Source of the DNA: Pelagihabitans pacificus
Lineage (GTDB): Bacteria; Bacteroidota; Bacteroidia; Flavobacteriales; Flavobacteriaceae
DNA: 64,000 nucleotides
Direction: 5' to 3'
Assembly: GCF_009371985.2 (NCBI RefSeq)
Contig: NZ_VIKU02000005.1
Span: 1 to 64,000 of the forward strand
Under the pieces are notes generated by a model. That model was not told where the DNA came from. It did not search any database and was given only the letters and a program-made list of their open reading frames with translations. The translations under genes were made by a program, and so were the position numbers. Positions 34,757-43,766 of this stretch are shown here, one piece after another; within the stretch, counting starts at the first letter, position 1; each line of letters starts with the position of its first letter.

Positions 34757-35488
34757 TTAATATAGCAGCTTTACTTCCTTAAAACCATACTCTTTCAAAA
34801 GAGCCTTTTCATGCTCTACAATGAGCTTTCCTCCTGCCGACACACCCCGAATGGACCCCGACAGCCTGTTTCCATCTGGCAGCTCAAAGGCCGAAGGTTT
34901 ATCTTTCCTGAACATCCGAGCTTCATATTTCATTTGCAAGCCTTCGTCGTTCATGGTCTCAAACCCCAAAAACAAGCGTCTTAGCTCTTCAATCAAATTC
35001 ATCAGCAATTCGTCCAAATCCACTTCTCGACCCAACAACAATTTCAAGGAAGAAGCGTTTGGTAAAGCAGGGAAAGCAGTTTGGTTAACATTGAGTCCGA
35101 TACCGATAATGGTAGATTTGATGGTGTCGCCTGAAATCATGTTTTCAATAAGAATACCACATATTTTGAAATTCCCTGACAGAATGTCGTTAGGCCATTT
35201 AATGGATAAATTCGGAGTTCCAAGTTTCTCCAAGGTCTTGAATACAGCCAAGGAGACGACCATGTTTAAATAAAACCGACGAGTTATTGGCAGATGGGTA
35301 AATTTTTTTAATATACTGGCAGTGAGGTTTTTACCGGGTTCTGAATTCCATTTAGTCCCCATTTGACCCCTGCCCGATAGCTGTTTTTTGGCCGTAACCA
35401 CAAAAAAGTCATCGAGGAGGTTCGAAAGCATTAATTGCTTTAGATAGGAGCTCGTGGAATCTATGGCATCAAGTTTGACTATTTTCAT
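34757..35488 (-). CDS. birA: Biotin–[acetyl-CoA-carboxylase] ligase, monofunctional
   Basis: This enzyme attaches biotin to carboxylase carrier domains. The 243-residue protein contains ISDTSSYL-like DAIDSTSSYLKQL, the adenylate loop GRGQMGTKWNSEPGKNL (usually GRGRxGR), IKWPNDI and GIGLNVNQ. The N-terminal helix-turn-helix of enterobacterial BirA is absent, so it cannot act as a repressor. The frame opens at 35518, but MKIVKLDAIDSTSS marks the family start. It is divergent from rsfS. Confidence 0.92.
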   Translation of the reverse strand: MKIVKLDAIDSTSSYLKQLMLSNLLDDFFVVTAKKQLSGRGQMGTKWNSEPGKNLTASILKKFTHLPITRRFYLNMVVSLAVFKTLEKLGTPNLSIKWPNDILSGNFKICGILIENMISGDTIKSTIIGIGLNVNQTAFPALPNASSLKLLLGREVDLDELLMNLIEELRRLFLGFETMNDEGLQMKYEARMFRKDKPSAFELPDGNRLSGSIRGVSAGGKLIVEHEKALLKEYGFKEVKLLY

Positions 35489-35554
35489 GGTAAGGCGGCT
35501 TTGCCAATGTTTAATCAAATATTAAAAAGGTAGGGCTAAAAGAACAAAAAATAA

Positions 35555-35562
35555 TAACTTTG
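35555..35562 (+). promoter_or_regulatory. Probable -7 element for rsfS–ftsH
   Basis: TAACTTTG is an exact TAnnTTTG, 19 nt before the rsfS ATG. No TTG is found at the usual -33 distance. Confidence 0.45.
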
Positions 35563-35581
35563 TAAAAACTAAAATTTTTGA

Positions 35582-35968
35582 ATGCAAAAAAAGAAAGCGA
35601 GCGCAGATGAGCTAATTGCATTGATCTTAGAGGGCATAGAAGAAGTAAAGGGGCAAGATATAAACTTACTTGACCTTAGGGAGATAGAAAATACGGTATG
35701 TGACTACTTTATAATTTGTAATGGAACTTCCAACACGCATGTGAACGCAATAGTCGGGTCCATCCAAAAAACAGTTAGCAAAACTATAAAAGATAAACCT
35801 TGGCACGTGGAAGGTGAAGACAACGCCGAGTGGGTTCTTATGGACTACGTAAATGTAGTAGTACACGTCTTCCAAAAACACATTAGGGAATTCTATGATA
35901 TTGAGGGACTTTGGGGAGATGCCAAAGTGACGCTCGTGGAAAGTAGTATGAATCAAACCCTAAAATAA
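35582..35968 (+). CDS. rsfS: Ribosomal silencing factor RsfS
   Basis: This 128-residue DUF143/Iojap protein binds uL14 and blocks subunit joining during starvation. The family core is visible in DINLLDLREIENTVCDYFIICNGTSNTHVNAIVGSI, with WHVEGEDNAEWVLMDYVNVVVHVF and REFYDIEGLWGDA. It heads the unit rsfS–ftsH–LUD–cdsA–psd–ACBP, an arrangement typical of Flavobacteriia. Confidence 0.95.
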   Translation: MQKKKASADELIALILEGIEEVKGQDINLLDLREIENTVCDYFIICNGTSNTHVNAIVGSIQKTVSKTIKDKPWHVEGEDNAEWVLMDYVNVVVHVFQKHIREFYDIEGLWGDAKVTLVESSMNQTLK

Positions 35969-35989
35969 ACATTGGGTAAAAAAAATAGA

Positions 35990-37978
35990 ATGGCAAAAGA
36001 AAATAATACAAATCCTAAAAAACCGAAATTCAGCTCTTGGTGGATCTACGGATTGATCATTGTGGGGATTCTTGGTTTTCAACTGTTGAACAGTGGTAAT
36101 TTCGCTAGTACGAAAACCACCACTACCTCAGAGTTACAGGAATTTTTAAGAAATGGTGATATCAGTAAGATATTGATAATTACTAATACGAACCAGGCAA
36201 AAGTCTTTTTAACAGATGAAGCCCTGGCAAAAGATGTTCACAAAGACGTCGCCGAGAAGTCGCTCTTACCCTCCACAGGTACCATACCGCAGTACATTCT
36301 GGATTTTGGGGATTTGCAGAACTTCGAGAAACAAATTACCGATAGTAAAAAAGAAAACAATCTGGACACGGTTGTCGAATTTGATAAGGAGTCCAACTAC
36401 CTTGGGGATTTCCTGATTGGAATCCTTCCATTCGTTCTAATCTTTGGCATCTGGATTTATCTCATGCGCAGAATGTCGGGTGGCGGTGGCGGTGGCGCAG
36501 GCGGCCAGATTTTCAATATAGGAAAATCAAAGGCCAAACTGTTCGATGAAAAAACCGACACCCGCACATCGTTTAAGGATGTAGCCGGTTTGGAGGGTGC
36601 CAAGGAAGAAGTTGAGGAAATCGTTGAATTTTTGAAACATCCGGATAAATACACCTCCCTTGGGGGTAAAATCCCAAAAGGTGCCTTATTGGTAGGACCC
36701 CCGGGCACCGGTAAAACCCTACTGGCCAAAGCCGTTGCGGGGGAAGCCAAAGTGCCTTTCTTTTCACTTTCAGGTTCCGATTTTGTTGAAATGTTCGTAG
36801 GGGTCGGTGCCTCAAGGGTGCGCGATCTTTTCAAACAGGCAAAAGATAAGTCACCCGCGATTATATTCATCGATGAAATCGATGCCATTGGTAGGGCAAG
36901 AGGTAAGAATAACTTCACCGGATCAAACGACGAGCGCGAAAATACATTGAACCAATTGTTGACCGAAATGGACGGTTTTGGCACCAATACCAACGTAATT
37001 GTGTTGGCGGCGACAAACCGTGCAGACGTGCTCGATAAAGCTCTGATGCGTGCTGGAAGATTTGACAGGCAGATTTATGTAGACCTACCCGATATTAGGG
37101 AAAGAAAAGAGATTTTCGAAGTGCATCTGCGACCAATCAAAACTGCCGAAACCTTGGATTTGGACTTTCTCGCGAGACAGACCCCGGGATTCTCCGGTGC
37201 GGATATTGCCAACGTTTGCAACGAGGCAGCTTTGATCGCCGCTCGTAAGGAGAAGAAAGCCGTAAACAAACAAGATTTCCTGGATGCTGTAGACCGTATT
37301 GTAGGAGGCTTGGAGAAAAAGAATAAGATTATTACTCCCGGGGAGAAGAAAACCATAGCCTATCATGAAGCTGGCCATGCGACCGTAAGCTGGATGTTGG
37401 AACACGCCGCACCTCTCGTAAAGGTAACCATAGTGCCAAGGGGACAGTCGTTAGGGGCCGCTTGGTACCTCCCGGAAGAACGCCTAATCGTACGTCCCGA
37501 GCAAATGAAAGACGAGATGTGTGCTACCTTGGGCGGAAGGGCGGCCGAAAAGGTCATATTCGACAAAATATCAACAGGTGCACTCAGCGATCTCGAAAAA
37601 GTGACGAAACAGGCTAGGGCAATGGTAACCGTATACGGACTGAACGAAGAAATCGGAAACCTCACCTATTATGACTCTTCGGGCCAAAGCGACTACGGTT
37701 TCTCGAAACCCTACAGCGAAGATACCGCACAAAGAATCGATGAGGAAATATCGAAACTTATCGAAGAACAGTATGCGCGGGCCATCGACGTTTTGCAAGC
37801 CAATAAGGACAAGTTAATCACCTTGGCCGAAAGACTTTTGGAAAAAGAGGTCATCTTCAAGGAAGACTTGGAAAAAATCTTCGGAAAAAGACCATTTGAT
37901 AGCCAATTTGAGGCCAATGGGGAAGAAATTATCGATGTCGCGGATACGACCGAGGAAATTAGCGAAGAAAATAAATGA
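35990..37978 (+). CDS. ftsH: ATP-dependent zinc metalloprotease FtsH
   Basis: This 662-residue membrane-bound AAA+ protease has two membrane helices (about 16-34 and 142-160) bracketing a periplasmic domain. A GGGGGGAGGQ linker follows, then Walker A GPPGTGKT (about 235), Walker B IIFIDEIDAIG, SRH residues NRADVLDKALMRAGRFDRQ, and the zinc motif HEAGH (about 458). It degrades damaged and regulatory membrane proteins. A TTG at 35972 could add six residues; the ATG at 35990 (MAKENN) is preferred. Confidence 0.96.
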   Translation: MAKENNTNPKKPKFSSWWIYGLIIVGILGFQLLNSGNFASTKTTTTSELQEFLRNGDISKILIITNTNQAKVFLTDEALAKDVHKDVAEKSLLPSTGTIPQYILDFGDLQNFEKQITDSKKENNLDTVVEFDKESNYLGDFLIGILPFVLIFGIWIYLMRRMSGGGGGGAGGQIFNIGKSKAKLFDEKTDTRTSFKDVAGLEGAKEEVEEIVEFLKHPDKYTSLGGKIPKGALLVGPPGTGKTLLAKAVAGEAKVPFFSLSGSDFVEMFVGVGASRVRDLFKQAKDKSPAIIFIDEIDAIGRARGKNNFTGSNDERENTLNQLLTEMDGFGTNTNVIVLAATNRADVLDKALMRAGRFDRQIYVDLPDIRERKEIFEVHLRPIKTAETLDLDFLARQTPGFSGADIANVCNEAALIAARKEKKAVNKQDFLDAVDRIVGGLEKKNKIITPGEKKTIAYHEAGHATVSWMLEHAAPLVKVTIVPRGQSLGAAWYLPEERLIVRPEQMKDEMCATLGGRAAEKVIFDKISTGALSDLEKVTKQARAMVTVYGLNEEIGNLTYYDSSGQSDYGFSKPYSEDTAQRIDEEISKLIEEQYARAIDVLQANKDKLITLAERLLEKEVIFKEDLEKIFGKRPFDSQFEANGEEIIDVADTTEEISEENK

Positions 37979-38034
37979 CCGTATTTCCCGTTGTTCTTAG
38001 GTAACAGACAGCGCTTACTTTTACATCACAATAC

Positions 38035-38643
38035 ATGGGGCTATTGGATAAATTATTTGGAGGTGGCAAAAAGGTTTCCAAGGAAACTGTGGAAACCAGG
38101 GGACAACACATGCCCGACCTCAACATCCCCGTAGATGAAAAGTTCACCATCCATTTTAAAAAAAATGGTGGTAAATTTCTTTACTGTGATTCGTTCCAAG
38201 AAATAACCCAAGCACTTAAAAACATTATCATCGAAAATGGCTGGGAATCGCATCCGTTCTTTGTATTGAATCCGCAGCTAGAGGAAAAATTTTCAAAGGA
38301 AAACGTACAATTCACCGATAAGATTAAAAATAGCGAGGTATTTTTTACAACCTGTGAGTACCTCATTGCACAAAACGGCTCTATCTTGGTATGCTCCAAC
38401 CAATTGATGGAAAAAAAACTCAACGAGCTGCCGGACAATGTAATCGTCTTTGCCACTACCAGCCAACTCGTAGAATCTATCGGGGAAGGACTTAAGAAAA
38501 TAAAGAAAAAATACGGTCATAGCATTCCGGCCAACATCACCACTATTAAACATTTTCAGGCAAACGAAGAAAATTCCGATGATTTCCTGACCTACGGGAG
38601 CAGTTCCAAAAATTTGTATCTTTTACTTTTGGAAGATCTGTAA
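38035..38643 (+). CDS. LUD domain (lactate utilisation, DUF162) protein
   Basis: This 202-residue protein begins MGLLDKLFGGGKKVSKE and then shows an LUD-type alpha/beta core with EVFFTTCEYLIAQNGSILVCSN and the end VIVFATTSQLVESIGEGLKKIK. The LutB/LutC partners needed for lactate oxidation are not nearby, and its fixed place between ftsH and cdsA in Flavobacteriia suggests another role. The function is unknown. A weak promoter (TTC-N19-TACTTTTA) may lie just upstream. Confidence 0.78.
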   Translation: MGLLDKLFGGGKKVSKETVETRGQHMPDLNIPVDEKFTIHFKKNGGKFLYCDSFQEITQALKNIIIENGWESHPFFVLNPQLEEKFSKENVQFTDKIKNSEVFFTTCEYLIAQNGSILVCSNQLMEKKLNELPDNVIVFATTSQLVESIGEGLKKIKKKYGHSIPANITTIKHFQANEENSDDFLTYGSSSKNLYLLLLEDL

Positions 38644-38644
38644 T

Positions 38645-39454
38645 ATGAAGGAAATCTTAAGGCGTGCGCTTACTGGGGCTGTTTTTATTATTTTTTTACT
38701 TTCCGCGATCTTCCTCAGTTCCGACGCCTTTGACTTTTTATTGATGACTTTTGGTCTGGCCTGCATCTACGAATACAAACGTATGGTCGGCCTTCGTGGC
38801 TACTATATCTTTTTGGCGTATCTATCGCTTTGGTGGATTTTCATTTATCTGATCGACGAATACGATCGAATTCCTATCAATATCTTAATGTTCATAACAA
38901 TTGGGGTCGATATCGCATTGCTCTATTTTCTGTTTTCCAAAAATGGAAAAGCGTTTAATACCGCCCAAAAATTCATTGTCGGCCTTTTTTATATCGGCGG
39001 GGGATGTATTTTTCTGACGATGATTCCCTACAAGGACAATGAGTTTGCCAAGTTTTTGATTATGGGTATTTTTATATTGATTTGGGTAAACGATTCGTTT
39101 GCGTATTTGGTTGGTCGAAGCTTGGGACGCACCAAACTCTATCCTAGGGTCTCCCCTAAGAAAACTGTTGAAGGTAGCTTGGGTGGACTCCTATTTGCGT
39201 TGGTTGCGGGTTATATATTGGCTCGGTATGAAGCCTCCATTAACCTTGCGCAATGGCTTATTCTAGCGACGGTCATTGTTTTTGCCGGCGATTTAGGCGA
39301 TTTGGTGGAATCGAAACTCAAACGGGTAGCCGGTGTAAAAGACAGTGGTGCCATATTGCCGGGACATGGCGGTATGTTGGATAGACTGGACAGTTTAGTG
39401 TTTGCGGCCCCATTTGCCTATTTAACCTTAAAAATATTCACCTATGTTTCATAG
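38645..39454 (+). CDS. cdsA: Phosphatidate cytidylyltransferase
   Basis: This 269-residue polytopic membrane enzyme makes CDP-diacylglycerol from phosphatidate and CTP, the branch point of phospholipid synthesis. The family signature is VIVFAGDLGDLVESKLKR with the following GVKDSGAILPGHGGMLDRLDSL. About seven or eight membrane helices are visible. It starts two bases after the LUD gene stop and overlaps psd by 11 bases. Confidence 0.95.
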   Translation: MKEILRRALTGAVFIIFLLSAIFLSSDAFDFLLMTFGLACIYEYKRMVGLRGYYIFLAYLSLWWIFIYLIDEYDRIPINILMFITIGVDIALLYFLFSKNGKAFNTAQKFIVGLFYIGGGCIFLTMIPYKDNEFAKFLIMGIFILIWVNDSFAYLVGRSLGRTKLYPRVSPKKTVEGSLGGLLFALVAGYILARYEASINLAQWLILATVIVFAGDLGDLVESKLKRVAGVKDSGAILPGHGGMLDRLDSLVFAAPFAYLTLKIFTYVS

Positions 39455-40124
39455 AGAAGGTCAAAAGATTATCCTGAGCACTTTTTTCTTGGCGATAGCC
39501 CTCGTTTTGATAGCCCAATTTTATGTTTCAATACCATGGCTGCGCCTCTCCCTTCAAGTAATGGCGTTAGTGGTTTTGATCCTTATTCTTCAGTTTTTCC
39601 GTAATCCGAAAAGAAAGGTGGAAAGAAATTTTGATGAGATACTGGCTCCTGTAGACGGAAAGGTAGTCGCTATTGAAGAAATTGAGGAAACCGAATACTT
39701 CAATGACAAACGCAAGCAAGTATCTATCTTTATGTCCCCTACCAATGTGCATGTTACCAGATACGCTGCAAGTGGAGAAATAAAATACTCCAAATACCAC
39801 CCAGGTAAATATCTGGTAGCTTGGCATCCAAAGTCAAGCACGGAAAACGAGCGAACTACAGTGGTCATCCGCACTCCGAAATTTGGGGACATCCTATACC
39901 GTCAGATTGCAGGTGCCATGGCCCGGAGAATCGTGAACTATGCCGAAGTGGGCGATAGCGTGCAACAAGGAGATGATGCAGGCTTCATAAAATTTGGTTC
40001 AAGGGTAGATTTGTTCTTACCTTTAGATTGTGCAATTACGGTAACGTTGAACCAAAAAGTAACGGGAGCCAAAACCTGTATCGCAGTAGTGGTTCAAAAA
40101 GATGAAGAACGAGAAATTACATAA
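39444..40124 (+). CDS. psd: Phosphatidylserine decarboxylase (short form)
   Basis: This 226-residue proenzyme makes phosphatidylethanolamine. Two N-terminal membrane segments precede ILAPVDGKVVAIEE, SIFMSPTNVHVTRYAASGEI and the self-cleavage site FIKFGSRVDLFLP, where the Gly-Ser bond yields the pyruvoyl cofactor. The length matches the short class found in Bacteroidota. It is coupled to cdsA upstream (11-base overlap) and to the ACBP gene downstream (23-base overlap). Confidence 0.95.
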   Translation: MFHREGQKIILSTFFLAIALVLIAQFYVSIPWLRLSLQVMALVVLILILQFFRNPKRKVERNFDEILAPVDGKVVAIEEIEETEYFNDKRKQVSIFMSPTNVHVTRYAASGEIKYSKYHPGKYLVAWHPKSSTENERTTVVIRTPKFGDILYRQIAGAMARRIVNYAEVGDSVQQGDDAGFIKFGSRVDLFLPLDCAITVTLNQKVTGAKTCIAVVVQKDEEREIT

Positions 40125-40356
40125 GCGATTTAATGAGGCGGTGGAGTTCATCAACAATTATACAGAGCCGCTTCCTGCCGACGTTTTGCTAAAACTATAC
40201 GCCTATTACAAAATTGCCAACGAAAATAAAAACCATCCCGGCAGCAAGACCCCGCTAATTAATGCCTTTAAGGCAAATGCGCTAATCCAAGCACAAAATC
40301 TGGAGCCCAAGGCAGCAATGACCCAATACATTAAACTGGTAAAGACACTTCGATAA
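40102..40356 (+). CDS. Acyl-CoA-binding protein
   Basis: This 84-residue four-helix ACBP has the core PLPADVLLKLYAYYKIANENK, with Tyr residues that contact the CoA adenine, and the third and fourth helices PLINAFKANALIQAQNLEPKAAMTQYIKLV. The family binds medium and long acyl-CoA esters. The gene starts inside psd (23-base overlap), so it is translated with the phospholipid enzymes. This suggests it buffers acyl-CoA for lipid metabolism (inference). Confidence 0.88.
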   Translation: MKNEKLHKRFNEAVEFINNYTEPLPADVLLKLYAYYKIANENKNHPGSKTPLINAFKANALIQAQNLEPKAAMTQYIKLVKTLR

Positions 40357-40499
40357 AGCACCCCGGGGAAGATACGGGCAATCAAATCGTTAGCCTTCTA
40401 TCACAATTCATTTTTAAGGCCCAATAGAAGGAAATACACCTCTTACCCGCTACTTTCGTATGATGTCACGGCCAGTTGACATAGGTGCCACAACGGAAC

Positions 40500-41261
40500 C
40501 TACTCGTATAGATCTTCCAAATCGGACTGGCATAAGTCGAGAAACAAATCCCCGATTTTATCGGTTATATCCTCAAAAAAACGCGCTCCCTTTTCCTTGG
40601 TAGCCTTGTGGGGATTCCCCACCCCGGTATCCTTACTTATTTTAGACCATTGTCTTTCGGCCCATGCCCATCCCTCGGAAAAAGCCTCAATACGAAACTT
40701 TTTTGCGTCTCCGGTACCCCAATTGTCCTTCGGCAAAACCAGTTCCGGTCGTAAATACAGCATAAGACTTGTTTCCATCTCATCGGCATGGTCGCCCTCT
40801 TCCTCAAAATAGTTACTTTTATCCAATGCCTGGGGGAAAAAACAGAAACTGATGAAGACCTTTGGGAACCTGAGGCCAAGTTCCCGGACCAACGGTTTAA
40901 AATTATTGCCTCCATGACCATTGAAGATCAATAATTTTTGAATCCCTTGCCGGTCAAGTACTTCGACAATATCGGATAGAATGGCCATTTGAGTCGAAGG
41001 GTTGAGATTAATATCCAAATAAATATCGGATTGTCCAGTGTTCACCCCGAACGGAATCGTAGGCAACACAATGACCTTTCCCCCTTTTTTCCAAGCTTTT
41101 TCCGCAGCCACTGCAGTGATATTGTCTGCCTGAATGTTGTCGGTGGCATAGGGCAAATGGTAGTTATGGGCTTCGGTAGCGCCCCAAGGCAATACAGCCA
41201 GCTCAAATTGGGCGTTCTTTACGGCGGCCCAGTTGGTTTCGGCCAAAATATAGGGTCTCAT
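40500..41261 (-). CDS. Creatininase family amidohydrolase
   Basis: This 253-residue metal-dependent hydrolase has metal-site motifs in LPWGATEAHNYHLPYATD, LLIFNGHGGNNFKPLV and EEEGDHADEMETSLML. The family includes creatinine amidohydrolase and enzymes of modified-purine and cofactor pathways, so the true substrate is open. An ATG at 41282 would add seven residues; MRPYILAETNW is preferred. A -7 element (TATGTTTG, 41280-41287) fits this start. Confidence 0.87.
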   Translation of the reverse strand: MRPYILAETNWAAVKNAQFELAVLPWGATEAHNYHLPYATDNIQADNITAVAAEKAWKKGGKVIVLPTIPFGVNTGQSDIYLDINLNPSTQMAILSDIVEVLDRQGIQKLLIFNGHGGNNFKPLVRELGLRFPKVFISFCFFPQALDKSNYFEEEGDHADEMETSLMLYLRPELVLPKDNWGTGDAKKFRIEAFSEGWAWAERQWSKISKDTGVGNPHKATKEKGARFFEDITDKIGDLFLDLCQSDLEDLYE

Positions 41262-41279
41262 AGGACAATTTTTGAAATA

Positions 41280-41287
41280 CAAACATA
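41280..41287 (-). promoter_or_regulatory. Probable -7 element for the creatininase-family gene
   Basis: TATGTTTG on the minus strand matches TAnnTTTG, 18 nt before the preferred ATG at 41261. It also argues against the ATG at 41282, which would overlap it. Confidence 0.45.
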
Positions 41288-41314
41288 GTAAGACCCTAGA
41301 TAATAAGTTTTGTA

Positions 41315-41737
41315 TTATTCAAAAATGTCCAAGTAATAGGCACAGGTATAAGGACTACAGAGGTCTTCACGCTCTTTGAGGCGCCAGTATTTTCGATTCC
41401 CCGCTTTTCTGAAGGTATAGTTCACGGTTCTGTCCAATAAGCCACAACAGCCTTTGGTAAAAAGCTTAAGGGAACCATTGATGGTAAAATTTCGTGAATC
41501 AATAACAGTTATAACCCCATCTAACAATACATACTCCTCCCGGTCGTCGGAATACTGTTCCCCCCTGATGTGTAGTACGCCGTCCAGCTTGCTCACAACC
41601 GCCGTTCCATAGCCGTCCCATATAAACTGCACGCCAAATTGATGGGAACCTAGTAGCGATTTTTCCTCGTCGGTCAACTGGGCAACGGCGCTTATCGATA
41701 AAAACAAAAGACAAAAAAATATCAGAAACGATTTCAT
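41315..41737 (-). CDS. Secreted protein of unknown function
   Basis: The 140 residues begin with a signal peptide (MKSFLIFFCLLFLSISAVAQ). The mature part is beta-rich and contains two cysteine pairs (KGCCGLLDR and EDLCSPYTCAYYL) that could form disulfides in the periplasm. I recognise no family. An ATG three codons upstream (41746) is less likely. It follows the RDD gene on the same strand. Confidence 0.7.
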   Translation of the reverse strand: MKSFLIFFCLLFLSISAVAQLTDEEKSLLGSHQFGVQFIWDGYGTAVVSKLDGVLHIRGEQYSDDREEYVLLDGVITVIDSRNFTINGSLKLFTKGCCGLLDRTVNYTFRKAGNRKYWRLKEREDLCSPYTCAYYLDIFE

Positions 41738-41757
41738 AGGCCCCATTTGAAAATATC

Positions 41758-42354
41758 TTAATCAATATCGACCACTCTCGTACCCGAGAATTTATCGTGC
41801 CAACCGACCGCTTCCGAACCTAAAAAAGAAAATGCATTGAACGGAATATTGCGGCACAAAGAGCGAACTAGAATCGTTTTGAAGTTTGGCTTGTCCCCTA
41901 CTTCGGTCACCACTTTGGTCTTTGTAAAAAACTTGCCAAGCGACCTGCCCGTGAACCCCTCGAAAAAACTGTAGTAAATCATGGCCACGATGAAACCGAG
42001 AAGGTACTCTAAGATTCTATTGTCCTCATCAAGCATATATAGGTAATCGGGAAACAGATAAAGTAAGATCAACCCCAATGCCACTCCTACGAGCATGCCG
42101 CAACCCACCAAAAACACTTGATCGATAAGATAATTCGCAAACCTTTTGCCTTGACTTGCGGTTTTCGAACCCAACGCATACTCCGCTACCTTGGCAGCAA
42201 CCTTTGCCGTGAGTTCCGCATCTTCCTCAAACAAATCACATGTTTCCTCAAAATCGGCAGTACGGTTGGTAAGGCCACAAACAATTCCCAAATTGAAATC
42301 TTTTTTATGATTTGTACAAATTTTACAGAATTGCAGATGGGCTTCGCGGGTCAT
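41758..42354 (-). CDS. RDD family membrane protein
   Basis: The 198 residues begin with a cytosolic MTREAHLQFCKICTNHKKDFNLGIVCGLT segment (two CxxC-like cysteines plus one), seen in Bacteroidota RDD proteins. The RDD core follows, with RFANYLIDQVFLVG and GRSLGKFFTKTKVV and about three membrane helices. The frame opens at 42468, but the added 38 residues look spurious. The family role is poorly defined; transport has been suggested. Confidence 0.82.
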   Translation of the reverse strand: MTREAHLQFCKICTNHKKDFNLGIVCGLTNRTADFEETCDLFEEDAELTAKVAAKVAEYALGSKTASQGKRFANYLIDQVFLVGCGMLVGVALGLILLYLFPDYLYMLDEDNRILEYLLGFIVAMIYYSFFEGFTGRSLGKFFTKTKVVTEVGDKPNFKTILVRSLCRNIPFNAFSFLGSEAVGWHDKFSGTRVVDID

Positions 42355-42492
42355 AGCGTGACGGATTTTTAAATCAACACAGCTACAACGGGGTATTTTT
42401 ACCGGGGCGCAGAATTTTTCGACCAACGGAGAGAAATTCGATGAATAGCATTTAAGCAAGTATTTCATCGATTTTTTAAAAGGATTTTTACG

Positions 42493-43761
42493 CTAGAAAG
42501 CCCGCTCCGGACCAATGAAATCTTTCTCGAGAAAGGTGAAATATACGCCACCGGAAATGGTTATTAGAAAATAAATCGCTACCAGCACACTTCCAAAAGG
42601 AATGTAGGAATCGAGCCCGAACCAATCCTCGGTGAACCCGATCAAAAACAAGCCTAGGAGTCCTCGGAGTATCTCGATCCAAACGGCAAACGAACTTCGG
42701 TCCATTAAACTGGTATACCCATATATACCAACGAATATGAACCCTCCGAAAAGTAGTAATCCGCTAAATCCGATATTCGCATAATTGTAGAACATAAACA
42801 GCAATAGCGCGAGACTGAAAACCATTTGAAAGATAGCGTATCCTTTTAGCGCATCGCTTGCAGGGGTTTTATAGCGCTTAAAATTATAAACATCCTCGAT
42901 TATAGGTACCGGGTATTTTTCCTTTACATCTGCCGGCCGCCATCCCGTAGGCATAAACCAAATGCGTATCTTATCCCAATAATTATTGGTTCTCCAGGCG
43001 TCTAACACCAGGCGCCACAAATGTTGAAAATTAATCAAGATTGGATTCCAGGTGGCCGCAGGCTTCAGAACTCCATACTGGGGAGGCACCTCGGGCAATT
43101 CTTCCTGAAAGGTTCCGAACCACCGATCCCAGACGCACAGTATTTGCCCCAGATTCTTATCGATATATTCCGGATTGATGGCGTGATGTACCCGATGTTG
43201 TGAAGGGGTCACTATCACATACTCTAACCATCCCATTTTGCCGATGTGTTGGGTATGGTACCAAAACTGCCCGAAAAGATGTATGGGACCTAAAATGGCA
43301 ATGACCTCAAAAGGCACCCCAACTAATGCAGCCGGGATAAGAAACAAGGGGAAATAGCCAAGAAGGTTCGAAATCGATTGTCGCAGTGCACAGGCCAAAT
43401 TAAATTCCTCGCTACTGTGGTGAATCACATGTTGGTTCCAAAAGAAATTGACCTTGTGGCTTAAGCGATGGTTCCAATAACCGGCAAAATCGATTACTAG
43501 AAAGGCCACTATCCAGACCAGCCAAGTCGCCTTTATTTCTGTAAGGGCCAAATGTTCCAAGAGATACGGATAAGAGACCAAAACGACTCCCAAGCCCAAT
43601 GAGTCCTTGACGATATTAGTGAATCCCGAGCTAATGCTAGAGACCGTATCCATCACTTTGTGTTTCTGGTTCTTTACAAAATACCCATAGGCAATCTCTA
43701 CCACGAGGAGAAAAATGAAGAAAGGAATAGCGTACAATAATGCGGTAGCGTAGGTCTCCAT
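42493..43761 (-). CDS. Sterol desaturase/fatty acid hydroxylase family protein
   Basis: This 422-residue polytopic membrane di-iron enzyme has histidine boxes HRLSH (about 118), HVIHHSSE (about 136), and HRVHH (about 212). Eight or more membrane helices are visible, with extra helices in the C-terminal third (about 310-415). Family members hydroxylate or desaturate lipids. The substrate is unknown; ornithine lipids, carotenoids or ether lipids are possible. It is six bases downstream of the DUF1684 gene. Confidence 0.87.
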   Translation of the reverse strand: METYATALLYAIPFFIFLLVVEIAYGYFVKNQKHKVMDTVSSISSGFTNIVKDSLGLGVVLVSYPYLLEHLALTEIKATWLVWIVAFLVIDFAGYWNHRLSHKVNFFWNQHVIHHSSEEFNLACALRQSISNLLGYFPLFLIPAALVGVPFEVIAILGPIHLFGQFWYHTQHIGKMGWLEYVIVTPSQHRVHHAINPEYIDKNLGQILCVWDRWFGTFQEELPEVPPQYGVLKPAATWNPILINFQHLWRLVLDAWRTNNYWDKIRIWFMPTGWRPADVKEKYPVPIIEDVYNFKRYKTPASDALKGYAIFQMVFSLALLLFMFYNYANIGFSGLLLFGGFIFVGIYGYTSLMDRSSFAVWIEILRGLLGLFLIGFTEDWFGLDSYIPFGSVLVAIYFLITISGGVYFTFLEKDFIGPERAF

Positions 43762-43766
43762 AACGG

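Noticed and set aside
38035-38643. A lactate-utilisation operon (lutABC)
   Set aside because: Only one LUD-domain gene is present, embedded in an ftsH–cdsA context without iron-sulfur partners.
42355-42468. N-terminal extension of the RDD protein
   Set aside because: The added residues do not resemble the family, whose usual start is MTRE(A/E)HLxFC.
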